DNA of 64,000 bases, from contig JACDOX010000109.1 of NCBI GenBank assembly GCA_014549065.1, positions 895,692 through 959,691 of the forward strand. Reading direction: 5' to 3'. Below are positions 1-12,600 of this stretch, piece by piece. The position numbers and the translations under genes are program-made. The number at the start of each line of letters is the position of its first letter. Within the stretch, counting starts at the first letter, position 1. The notes beneath the pieces were generated by a model. That model saw only the letters and a list, made by a program, of their open reading frames with translations, was not told the origin of the DNA and did not search any database. The DNA comes from Cardinalis cardinalis (Eukaryota; Chordata; Aves; Passeriformes; Cardinalidae).

Positions 1-530
1 TTCTGAAATAGCTCTGCTAATGCAAGAGGCATTTGTATGTATTATCTGTGTCTACACTTTAAAAAGCAAACCCATTCCTCTCTACAAGCTATTCATGCTT
101 TAGTTCCACTATTGCACTTCACAGTACTGAATCATAAAAATGAACAGGAAAAGCTGTTTCTCAAAATAACTTGGTTTCCACGCTCCCTTTTGAGGGGGGC
201 TTTAGTTCATGTTTGAATTTTAATGTCAGATTTGGGATTTGACTCTAAACCCAGCGACACCTGAGCTACTCCTCAGTGATGCCCTTATCAGGGGGCCAAT
301 CAGTCTCACANAGTGACCTGTGGCTCTCTGTGCCCCCAGCCTGCATGCCTTGACTGAGCACAGGAATATTCAAAGCCAGCTGCCAAACCCAGGGCCATGG
401 GAGCAGGATCAGAGGCACTGACAGTGCCCCACCACCCATCCCCAGCTCCACCAGCAGAGCCCTTGTGCGAGTGGCACTTCCAGCTCACAGCAGGGGCTGT
501 GCAGGACAGGTCTGCAGGGCCAGGACTTAC
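1..530. other. Intron after w64
   Basis: I see no feature here. The GC-richer part (300-530) carries only antisense open frames with no recognisable protein. Confidence 0.7.
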
Positions 531-638
531 CAATGCAGGCATTTCTCAGCTCAGGAGGGCTGTAGGAATTGAGCAGAGTCAAGAGCTTATGGGCAAATTC
601 AATCCTCTCCTGCCACTGAATGAGAGCTTGCTTCACAT
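531..638 (-). CDS. USP34: USP34 exon w64 (last exon in window)
   Basis: It encodes VKQALIQWQERIEFAH through LRNACI plus G at ATTG|gtaagt. The protein continues beyond position 1. Confidence 0.94.
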
Positions 639-3600
639 CTGCAATGCAAACACCCCAGGAGGCTGCTTAGCTCATGGCTCAAAAGCTTGTTAGAAAAAGC
701 ACAGAATTTTACTGCTGAGGAGTCTCTTTTCCTTCTACAGTGGTCTTAATGCATCCAGGAATTTGTTAAATCTCACTGGTCTACTGCTGTTAAATTGATG
801 AAATCTAGTTTGGTATANAGTCAGTAAGTAATTTAATAAATNACAATTTAATATCCATTAACAGACATATTCTACTGTACAGCAAGTTTTAAAAAACAGC
901 TAGTAAGCAAGAAAAACCAGCAGGGTTTGGGTGAAGAAAATTAATTTAGAAGCAAGAGTTATAATCAAACCTTTTCTTTGCAGATAGGGCCGTGTGGATT
1001 TCAGAACTGAGAGGAAAATGGACAGAAGCTCCACCAGGTCTCCAGTCACGTGGCAAGCTGTGGCCTCGTGGTACATCATGTGCAATGTGTTAAAGGACTG
1101 GGAAGAAGAAAAAAAANGCCAAAATTTTATGTTGCCAAACTGAGGTACTGGTCAGTATTCCTCTTTTAACCCTGCAGATAGATTTACATTTATTTTATGC
1201 TCAAACAAGGTATTTTATACTCAAAAAATATAAGGTGCTGGATATAATCACAAAATTCTTNCTTTGTTTTCCANGTAAAAGGTTTGTGTTACCAGCTCAA
1301 AATAATTACTAAGTTTTCACACCTTTATCTACAACCCAGTGAACAAAGTGTCATTTGAGACACAGAATTTTTATATCCCTGTAATCCCAAACTGCCTTAG
1401 CCAGCAGACAAAGTGATACAGGAGGTGCACAAAGACAGGCAGATATATGAATTTGGGGAAAAAAGGTAGGATTAAGATGGATGCCAGTCATTTTTCAAAA
1501 TGCTGAAGGATACATGGCTGTACATCAGATGAATTACTTCTCCTTTTATACCTTGTGGGCATCTGTGATTTATAGAAATANTGGGAAGGAAAAGCAACTC
1601 ATTTCNGAGCTGCAAAAAACCCAGCACAGGATGTAAGAGCAGATATTTAATCTGCTGGGGTATTTGAAAGGCAAAGGAAGAGCAGCCTCAGCCCCTAGAA
1701 TGCAAACCCTTGCCAGGCCCTTTCTATATTACAGTGAAGACAAAAGACACAGAACCACCCTGAAGTGGGAAACTTTCCTGGATGTGACAACTCCTTCATG
1801 CAGCTTTTTGTCTCCAGGCAAAACACTTCCAGCCAACAAGGGACAGCATAAGGCCTGCTAACCTCAAGCTGGAAAGTAGCATCAATTTAATTTAATTTAA
1901 TTTAATTTCTAGCAATGCTTTACACAGGATAAGTTCCTTTTATATTACACACTCTTCACAAACTGGATGAGGGCTAACTAAGCAAAAACAAATTCTTTTT
2001 ATACATATCTATGTATGTACCTTGATCTACTTATATTTCATGTATGGATAACCTTACAGCCCAGTTCCTGACTTTTTGCACCCAGNTGACTGGATAGAGG
2101 TATTTTCACAACAAAAAGGAAGAGATATGCTGGAGTAATTAACCACAATTAACTCATCTATAGCCTTGTATTTATAACAAGCTCCTGAAAACTCCATTTT
2201 CAAATAGCACTGCACTGTTTCTGTAATTCCAGCTCTTCCTACCACACTTTTTCCCAAGCAAATGCAAACCAGTGACATAAAAAGAGTTAAAAGAATTTTT
2301 ATAGAAACCTTATAAAAATGGGACTGGAATCAACCTGAAAGCATCATCCAGTCCAGCCACATGGCTGAGGCAGACTAAAATATCCTTGACAGATGTTTGC
2401 TCCAAGTCCTTCTGACAACTTCCAGTTGTGCTGGCTGCCCCCTCCTGCAGCAAAAATCCCATTCCAAAATCCCATTTTCTGCACAGCCACAATTACCTCT
2501 GAGCCACTTGTCCTGCACCATGGATTCTCCCAGTTTAAGATCTCTCCTGAATGCACCACCCTACAGGNGCCAAGAATGAATCCTGGCTTTATGCTTTCTC
2601 CAACACATGCAGAATTTTACTCTTGTTCTCAAAGGGATCCTGCCCTGGAGCACTGCCAGTGCTTTCCATGATCACAGCTTCTCATCCATCACCTCAGCCA
2701 TGGAGTGCTGAATGGGATCCAGGGTGAAACTGCTGGGAGCAGGCCCTGACATCCCAATCCACGTCAGAGGTGCATGATTTCATTTTTGTCCATTCCNTTT
2801 TGAAATAATTCTGGTCTGGTCTCATGGACCAAGAATCCATTTACAACAATTAGATGTGCTCCAGAAATGCATTTTAGGTTTAGTTCCATCAGAAAGAAAT
2901 GGAGTTTATGTGTTTCAGACCACTCCTTGCAAACAAAGGCACAACAGGTAGGAAAGAAAAGCAGAACTGCCTCAAAGGAGGGTCAGAAATATCAACCACA
3001 ACTGCAGCTGAGCACCCTTTNAGTTATTTCTGGTTTTTAACCTGTTGCCTTAACACTTTTTAACTACTGACAACTGTGTGACTGCACTCAGCCATTCATT
3101 CTCAATTATCTGTAATGAAAGAAATGACACCAAAAAAGCCTAAATTTATTCCTCTCAGCATAATCTGCTGGTGGTTTTCCCTCTGTCCTGAGAAGCACAC
3201 AAACAATTTCCTCATCTTTTTAGTNCTAAAAAGAAATCTTACTAAAGCTGACAGGGGAAGCACCAGGGTGAGATGTTTGCTATAATTAAATAACAAAGTT
3301 ATTACCTCAGTCATCAGAATCAATCCTCTATTGAACACAACGAGAAGTCTGTCTTCATCAGATTCTAATAATATTCTGAAGGCACTAGGAGAAAAATCCA
3401 AACATTGAGACTCATCCCAAGCTTAAAATTGTTATCCTCATGCTGTATTTTGGAAAACAGCCACAAAAGAACAAAGAAATCCCAAAATAACATAATTCTT
3501 CTCATCATTATTCCCCCCTTTTTAATTTAAAAATGCCTCTGCTATCAACCTCCTTTATGTTATGGAAAGTAATTTATACATAACCTTTACAGAAATATTT

Positions 3601-6600
3601 CCCATACAACCCTGGCAAAAATGTGGAAAATTATGTACTTGGAAAGACAGAAGTTTATGCTTCTTAAATGATACATTTAAACAGATTCAGTCAAGCATCT
3701 GTTTGGCCTTTTAAATGTCTGAGAATATTTTTATCAGAATATTTGATGCTTACAGCAGAACAGAAAGGAGAACAGAGAGGAAAGGAATGGTTTCTTTCAC
3801 CATAAAGATGATTTGGGACAGCGTGGCTGTGACAGGTCAGTGCCAGGTGAGTGCAGGAGCCCNTCCAGGTACCACAGCCTGTCCTTTCCAGCAGGCTTTC
3901 AGTGCACCAAGAGCTCCATGTACAACCCCAGCCCTGACCTACATGCACAGCAATTTATAGCTCTGCTGAGAATGCCCAAGCAGCACTTTCAGCTGCACCT
4001 CCTCAGAGCACAAATGAAAACACTCTTTGAAGACACAATGCAATAAAACTGTCCCACAGGCACCATTCCTACATCACATTTCTGCTCCAAAGTAACAACT
4101 GCCAACAGCAGCAGCTGGAACCACAGCTCTGCTCCTGGGGGAGGCTGGGGAGGGAATTCCAGCTGGGCTGTGGATGAGCAAGGGCTGTACCTTATGAGAG
4201 TTGTCCAACAAGAGCGTCCGTCCAAGCAGCGCAGGTAACAGCTGATGGTGGTTTTCTTAAATTGCTTTATGTCCTCTATCTCCTCCTCTCTCATGTCTGG
4301 CCTCTGAGCTACAAACAGCTGCATGAGGTTAAACAGCTCTTCTACTGCCTAAAACACACAGAAATCCTTGGTTAGAGTCAGCTCTCTCACTGTGGTACTG
4401 TTCAGACTTTCTTTCCAAGTTACAAAATTAGATATTCTAATTTTCCTAAGAGCACAGCTCATTGTTGCACTTATGTGTACATAATGTACATGTGTCACAT
4501 TTATATGTACAAAGCAATCTGAAATCCCCATCCCNGGGACCAAACATTCAGAAAGCTGCTTGTGCCAAACCCTGCTGCAGCCCCATATGGCTGGCAAACA
4601 CCAAACACACTGGAGAAACTCAGGGCCCCTGCCAGACAAACAGACTCCTGAGGGGAGATGCCAACGAGGAGAGCAGGGACTGTCAGATGTGAAACTTCCC
4701 TGTGAGCTGATCTAGGCAGGAGTTCAATATGGAACACTCCCTGCATCCTCCTCCTCTTCACAGTGATGGGAAGCTTTGTATTCCTTGTGTCCCTGCACAC
4801 CCCAAAGGATCCCAAAGCAATATTCACNGTGTAACCATGCACACCCAGGCCTGCTGTCTCTGCAGCCTCTGCAGGCCTGTTGTTGGAGCATCACACACAG
4901 CCTGCTTCACCCAGCACCTGCTCTCTGCTGGTGNCCCCGTGTGCCACTGACAGCACAACTCCCAGCTCTGCCAAAGGTCCCTGGGTGNTCCCAGGGCAGC
5001 ACCAGGCTGTCCTCCCCAGGAATGCTACAGGCCAAGTCTTGGCCCTATTCCAGAAGCTGAAAGCAAAGAAGAAACTGGGAATTCCTCCATCTTTGTCATA
5101 ATGCAACCTCCTTCCTAGAGACCACCATCAAAGCTTATTCCTTGTTTCTTATGACTAGGCTGGAATACTGAACAGTGGAAACACCCAGAGAACAACAAGT
5201 GCTCTGCTGCAAGGAGAACCCAAACCAACCCCTGTGACTGTGTTTACAGGGGTCTGAGGATGAGGGAAGAGACCAGGATCTGACTCCATGCTTCAGAAGG
5301 CCTAATTTATTATTTTATGATATATATTATATTAAAACTATACTAAAAGAATAGAAGAAAGGATTTCATCAGAAGGCTAGCAAGAATAGAAAAAGAAGGA
5401 ATGAATAACAAAGGCTTGTGGCTCAGACTCTCTGTCTGAGCCAGCTGGGCTGTGATTGACCATTAATTAGAAACAATCACATGAGACCAATCCCAGATGT
5501 ACCTGTTGCATTCCACAGCAGCAGATAACCATTGTTTGCATTTTGTTCCTGAGGCCTCTCAGCTTCTCAGGAGGAAAAATCCTAAGGAAAGGATTTTTCA
5601 TAAAAGATGTCTGTGACAAACCCCCCCCGAAGATCTAATGGATCTAAAGACAGGAATTACTTCCAGCAGGAAACCCACATGAACACTTTCACCACTGGCA
5701 TGTTAAGCCCCAGGAGACACCGGGTGAGAGGGGACATGGGAACGAGGGTCTGGCACACGGTGGCANTGGTCACTTACCCCTGGGTACTGGCTGGCGTGCG
5801 GGGTGAGGTTCTTGAAGGCCCACTGGATGTTCTGGTGGGAGGCCAGCTGGCGGGTGAAGGCGGGCGACTGCTCGCAGCAGAGGCGCAGGATGCCGTAGTA
5901 GGCGGGCAGCATGCCGCGGTTGAAGAGCACCACGTCCTGGTCGTCGTGGTCGGCCAGGATGTAGTTGAAGGCGATGTTCTTGGTCACCACGGGGTTCTGC
6001 ACGATCAGGCGCACGTTCTCGGGACAGTCCACGCACACGTTGTACCAGAAGGACAGCAGGGCCTGCTTGTTGTGGTTGGTGGCGATGGCCGGCTCCGAGA
6101 GCTTCGGCTGGAAGAGGTTCCACAAGTCCATGAAGTAGGTGGAGAACATGAGCTTCTCGGTTTTGGAGATCAAGCAGTAGGTCATGAAACTGAAGTAGGG
6201 CACCAGCTTGGTGGTGCCGTGCACGGCGGCGTCCACGTAGAGCTTGGCCCGCGAGAGCAGGCCCAGGAGCACGTTGTAGACCTGGTGCAGGACTACAGTG
6301 GTGTCGGGGCTGAGGGGCAGGTCCCGCGTGGGGATGTGCAGGGAGCGCGTCGAGCGGAACATCTGACGGAAGGAATTGCTCGGAATAAGCGACACCAAGA
6401 GATAGGCTGCAGCTTCAAATAAAAACAGATTTGTTACACCTTTGACAGTGACATACCTGCTTAACAGCCATGCAAACAGCAATTCAACTGCACCCCCTGC
6501 TCCATTTANACATTTCAAAGCACTTTACAGAAGCTGGTGTTACTGCATTCACACTAGAAAGAGAACCCAAGTGGGGAACAGTAGCACAAAGCACATTAGA

Positions 6601-9600
6601 AGTGGTGCTGGGATGTGCCACCTACATCCCTGGCTGCTGCCTGGCTCTCCCTGTGCTAACACAATGCATCCCACCACAGAATGTGACCCCAGATCCCATC
6701 ACACAATGCATCCCAGAGGTTTTCCATGACTGAAGTCGTCCATTGCTCAGTCAAGAGGTCATTACCTCCTCAGAGATGTTTACAACTGGAGCCTGTTGCA
6801 AAGCTGTACCTCCAGTTTTCCCATCTCCCTCAGCCACACAAACATGCTAAAGGTCAGTGGCCTGTACTGTGGAGCCTCCTTTGTTAAAAAAANGGACACA
6901 GGGAAGGCTGAAAATGTTCACTGACAATGTGACAGTATGGTTCCCAGCAGGACAAACCAGAGAGCCAGGCTGCCCTGGAATCTGAAAGCACAGACAGCTT
7001 CTCTTTGATCCACAAGTTCAAAGGAATCAGCTGGAGATTCCTGTGGAAGAACAACATGTACTCCTCCCACCTATTGTATGTGATGGACACAATGGAAAAC
7101 CTCTGGAATTACCCCTTTTCCTTCTTTAGGTTTTCCTGGACCTTGCAGATAAATAAAGAGCCTACCAACGTATCATTCAAGGTACCAAAGGAAAACAGTC
7201 TTTTTATCAAAACTGGTAACACCTCTGCATGAGGCACCACAGTTATCCCAAGATTTTAAAACCCAGCAATTCTACAACAACTAGAAAAGGAAGAAAAGAC
7301 AAACACAGGAGCATGCAACTCACTGCAAGAGGTGACATTTTTTTCTCCAATTAAAATCCACTTACAAGTTCTCACTCGAGGGTAGTTGTGTGCCAGGAGG
7401 AAACGCTCCACCCAGTTCTCCATGTTCTGCAGGACCCAGCTGTGGGCCAGCTTGTTGCGAGGGGTTTGCACAGCCAGCCAGTCCAGGCACTGCGAGGGGT
7501 TGTACTCAATCACCTACAGCACAGGGGGAAAGCAAAAGGAATACATTCATCTTCCTACTATGCACTGATTGTACTAGACACCCCCCAAATCACTTTCAAC
7601 ATTTCTTGTTAAAATCACTTCGGGCTAGCAAAGCACCTGCAAGACTGAGCTGCTCTGCACACNAAGAAAACCTTATTAAATTTCACTGGTTTGTGCTTCT
7701 GAAACTTGTTCAGAGTTTTGAAAGTTCAGTCTAAGCCCAGTAAATTACTCTGCCTATTCTTTCTGCACATTATGAGATATTTAGCAGTTGAAATATTAAG
7801 CACTAAGATGGAACAACCTTGTCTTTATAGACAAGTATTTTTTAAAAATATCTAACACAAAGCCTTAACACTGAATCAGTATTTTTNTAAGTTACATCAA
7901 AAGAAAACAAATGGTATGCAAAGATGTTCATACAGCTTCATGCTGAGGGTAACTACTGCATTTTTTACTGAATATACAACTTCAAGGAATAAATTCATGC
8001 AGTACTTTCCAAAGGCAATGAGTGCTGTTGTGCAATCCTTGAGAGAATAAGGAGAACACAAGGCTTCCTGTGCTTTTCTGGCTCTGTGTAGCTGGCAATC
8101 TGTTGACATGAGGCCAATAAATGTNGTTTGTTCTTTTGTTTAGTTTTTAAAAACTACTTTCTTTCTACCTCAAGGCCCAGGTGCCCAGACAAGAAGTTTT
8201 ACTCTAAGGAACCAGAGNTAGTAACTGAGTTGCTGAAGCTGTTCCCAGTTCCCCTACTCCACCTGAAGAATGTGAGCAGCTGACAAGACCATAACTCTGC
8301 TTATAAAATTTTAATCTCATTTTAAAAATAAACACCATAAGAACAATCTCCTCCCTTTATTTAGAAATGACAAATTGCTCTGCCNGGTTTCCTGGGAAAT
8401 GGCTGGAGGGAATGTCCAAGAAAGGTACAATAATTTCTCAGTGTCTGCAGAGCTCAATCACTTTTAATGACTTCCAGAAGCTGGAGAGGCTGTAAAAGCA
8501 GATCCTACACCCCAAGCCTGTGCAGCCACTGCTGCCTCTCACATCCCTGCCTGCACAATTTATATCCCTGGAGCTGTGTCACCAGCTGGGTGTCACTGTG
8601 GCCCTTGAGATGGGCCATGTGAACTCCCTTTAGCTGAGGAGCAGCAGCTCCAGCTCATCCATCTCCTCACTTGTGATGCTACAGCTGCTCCTGAGCACAG
8701 GAAACCCTTTGGAACAGCAAATCCATGTCCCTGCCACAGGGCTGCAGCCCCATTTTTAAAGGGAATTAAAGGGAATGAGCTGGTCCTCAGCAGTCTCCAG
8801 GCTGGCCATGCTGGTCTCAGCCAGGAATGAAGACACTGAATTGCACTGGGAGCTCAGAGGGCAGCAGGTGAACAGAAACNTTTAGTGGCTCATCTGTGGC
8901 TCAGATAAAGGAATTCATGCCTGTGCCCATTTGGTTAAAAAGTCTCTCTCATTTGGAAACACAAGCAAGGTTGGTCCTGCACACAGGAATTATCCAGCAG
9001 ACTCAGTCTGGCACTATTTTATGCATTAAAAGTGTTAATGGACATTTTACAGAGAATCAAAATGTCAAATGAAGGAATCTCTACATAAAGGCCAAAAAAC
9101 CCACAACCAAATGATGGGTGTTGAAACATTTTACAGGCCTTGCAAAAGGATAACAGAAAACAAAGTGGAATTTGTCTAGAAAAATCACTCTAGGCCCTTA
9201 TTATGAATCAATTAATTTCTCATTAAACTAAAATTTGAAGTTAAACTTGAAGAACCATTAAGTTACAACAGAACTTTTTAATGTCTATTGGCTATTGCTG
9301 TTTATTCAGAAGAGGAATGATAATTTNAAAATCATGGACTGATGCAGGAAAGATGACAACAGAAAACAAAAGAGACATAAAAGAACCAACAAGAGAAAGA
9401 AAATTTAGCTTCTGTTTTATTTTACATATTGTACCTCCCATATCCTCTGCAGAATATAAGAAGCAAAGGGTGGCATTCCTGGAGGTCCACCAGCAAATTC
9501 CATGAGCATGGTGAGCAATTTGAAAAAAGGATTAGCTGCCTGTAACACAGAAAATGGGAAACTATTCAATTTCATCTATTTAATTTCATCCACTTTTTTT

Positions 9601-12600
9601 AAAGAATATTTTTAAAAAACCTCAATGCCTGTAAGATTTCTACGAACTTCAGACATGAACATTTATNATACTTTAATCCCTTACTATTTAATCTGTACAA
9701 AATCTATATACAGCTATAAATTAAGCCACTTGTTACAGTCAGTGCAAAGCAACANGATCATATGAGACAGGATCAGTCTAGGAGAAGTTACAGGAAATAT
9801 ATATATGCATGCATTTATTTATAGGAAATAGAGNCATTATCCTGGAAAAAGGAAAGAANCAAGCTCTTCATTGCTGAAGAATTCACCAATTTATCATGGT
9901 TTATATCACCAGCTCAGATAAGTTATAATTTTTATGTATTTACATAACATGGAATATGGATCCTAGGAAGTTTTTCCAAAAGCATCTCATTTTGAGGTTT
10001 TACACTGCCAAGACTCATCCAGCTTTTAACAACGTTTCAACAAAGTGGTTACAACTATAATTATATATTTTGCATCTGGAAACCATTTGGAACTCTCAGT
10101 ATTTCTGTTATTACCAGGGCAGGAATTTACTCGGAATGAGAAATGTGTTTGCCAGCACAGAACTACAAAACAGTGCCCCAAATCTTGAAGAGTCTGATAA
10201 TAAGTAATTATCTCCACTTATTCTTGCACACAATACTTTAATGTTACCAGCTTTTTAAAAGAAATTCATATGGGTGGAGAATCTAGAAATGTTATNTGAT
10301 TTGAATAAAACTTTCATCCTAAGTGGCACAGCAAATTTCTGTTTTACAAAACTTCACAAACAGTGCAGTTAGATTTCATTCAATGGCACAAAAACTTCCA
10401 TCTTCCATGCAAGATTTTTGATGAGCAAAGGATTATTTCAGTGATTTAAACCAGGAAATTGTGACTACAGATTATTTACTGGACAGNTGGTGTGTTTACA
10501 TACCTCAGGAGTCAGCTTTGCTATGGATGTGAACAGCATGGACACAATCTTGAAAAGAAAACACACAAACCTCATTAGACTTGTGTTTATTCAGTGAAAA
10601 TAACACCACTTAGCCCATGAGACTTGTGAGGAGATCTCAAAGAGCAGCCCCAGGTCCCTGCNACTCACGTGCTCTGCCAGGCGATTGTTGTAGCGGCACA
10701 GACTGAAAATGAGGTTGCAGGTTTGCCTGATGTTGATCCCATCACGGATATGTTGGAATAAAAAAGGGAAACCCTGCAAGAAAAAGCAGATACAGCTCAC
10801 TGCCTACAGCTACACAGCACAGAGGGCTTGGGAGGCTACAGCAGCCATTTTTAACTTGATTACCTTTCCTCCTGTCAGTGCTGCCATGTCGTTTTGTGAC
10901 AAGGTCAAATGCCTGAAATACAAAAGAAAATGATCATTGTACTTCAGCCATGATCATGGTTAGGGAGACACTCAGGACTGAGTGTTTGCTCATATTCTTC
11001 AGCATCACAATATACAAGAGACAATAAAGGTGTTGATGTAAAACTGAACAACAACAAAAAAAAGCTGTACTTGGATGAGATAAAGGAAGAAAACCAAATG
11101 TGGGCAATTGAATGTATTCAAGTATTTAATCCAAGTCTTTCATTTGGTCAACAATGACAGTCCCTTTTTACATTATTAAAAATATAATGGGCTCATATGC
11201 AAGCTTATTTATGCTGGTAAAAAAGCCCACAATAAAACCCTCAGACAAACCCATAAAATCTCTGACTCCTTTCTGAACTATAAATTCTAAACTGATTTTG
11301 TTTTTTCAGGAGCTCTTGCCTTTCTGAGCGAGACTGTTCCACCAGAAGAGCAATCAGGGCAATCATCTTTTCAAGAGCAGCAGGCCTGTATTTCTCTTCT
11401 GCTAAAGAAAGGATATCTTCCTCTTCCTCCTCTTCTTCCCCTTCTTCCTCAGAAAGCACTTCCACCTGGGGCTAAGAAAAANCCAGAGAACTTCAGTGTG
11501 GACATTCTGTGCCTTCATTTCAAAGGTGTTTGCATTACCCTGTCCTTTACTGCAAACCACTTCATCAACTTGCATGAACCAAACCAGGTAAGTACCTAAT
11601 CAAATGACTCTCACATTGAAACACTCATTTTGCACAAGCAAAATTCTATTTACAAATGCAAGAGGTAGGCTGGCTGAAGATATGGTCTATTTAACAAAAA
11701 AGCAGGTAAATTTAAGAACCTAAGTTGTACAACAGGAGTAAGCAATCAATTGTTAACAGCATTACTGTTAGTATCAAGTTAAGAGCAACTTCATCGCTTT
11801 AACTCAGTGCCTATTTCTATATTAAAGAATAACAGGCAACTCAACATATTTTTTTAAATATTATATTCATTCAAACATTGAAAACAATTGTGGAAGTGAA
11901 GCAATTTTAATGTAACAGCTGAAAGACGACTCAAGACACAGCAGTAATGATAAGAGATGTAAAAGAGGCAAGATTAGCTCCTGTTATATAAAATACTCCA
12001 ACTTACATTCTCAGGCCCCTTGGTTCCCATGTAGAAGTGGACCATGGTGGATATGGCTTGCAGAGAGAGCAAGAACTGGCTCTGAAAAACGCAGGGATGG
12101 GATTACTTGAAAACCCATTTGTGCACAGCCAGCAGCACCTGCCCAAAGCCAGGGCTGTACCCACCTCCTCCTCTCCCATTTTGGCAAACTCGTAGAGGAA
12201 GGCGAAGTACTCGGTGAGGTGCTTGCTGTGGGGCTTGACGCCGTGCTCCATGATGGACAGCAGCGTCTTGACGAAGCGCGTCACGCACGAGCGGCTCCCG
12301 ATGTCCTCCACGGGCCCGTCCATGTCGTCAGAGCTGCAGCAACGACAGCCAGCGTGGCCATGGCACACACAGCACAGAGCACAGAGCCACCCTGAGCCAG
12401 GGCAAACAGGGCATCCACCAGAATCCCTGCTCTCGGATCCCTGACCCCTTGGCCACAGCCTGGGAAACACCCAGCCCAACCCCAGGGAGCATCGGGCACT
12501 CGAAATGCTGAAGAGTTCAGCAAATTGGTGTTGTGAATCCAGATGCTGCTCAGGAAAAGAACTCTCAGAACAACAGTACTGGGGATCTCCTACTTAAAAT

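Larger units (their letters stand above)
639..4190. other. Introns between w61 and w64
   Basis: Besides exons w62 and w63, the AATTT repeat and the CR1-like piece, nothing is recognisable. Confidence 0.65.
6413..10503. other. Introns between w57 and w60
   Basis: Apart from exons w58 and w59 I see only ordinary AT-rich intron. The 1.9-kb stretch 7514-9434 holds nothing I can name. Confidence 0.65.

Noticed and set aside
1664..1861. Short plus-strand intronic frames as small genes
   Set aside because: Codon use and residues look random, and no family is recognisable.
5607..6422. 271-codon open frame on the plus strand
   Set aside because: It is the antisense shadow of GC-rich exon w60; it starts in LTR sequence and its Val/Gly/His-rich product matches no family.
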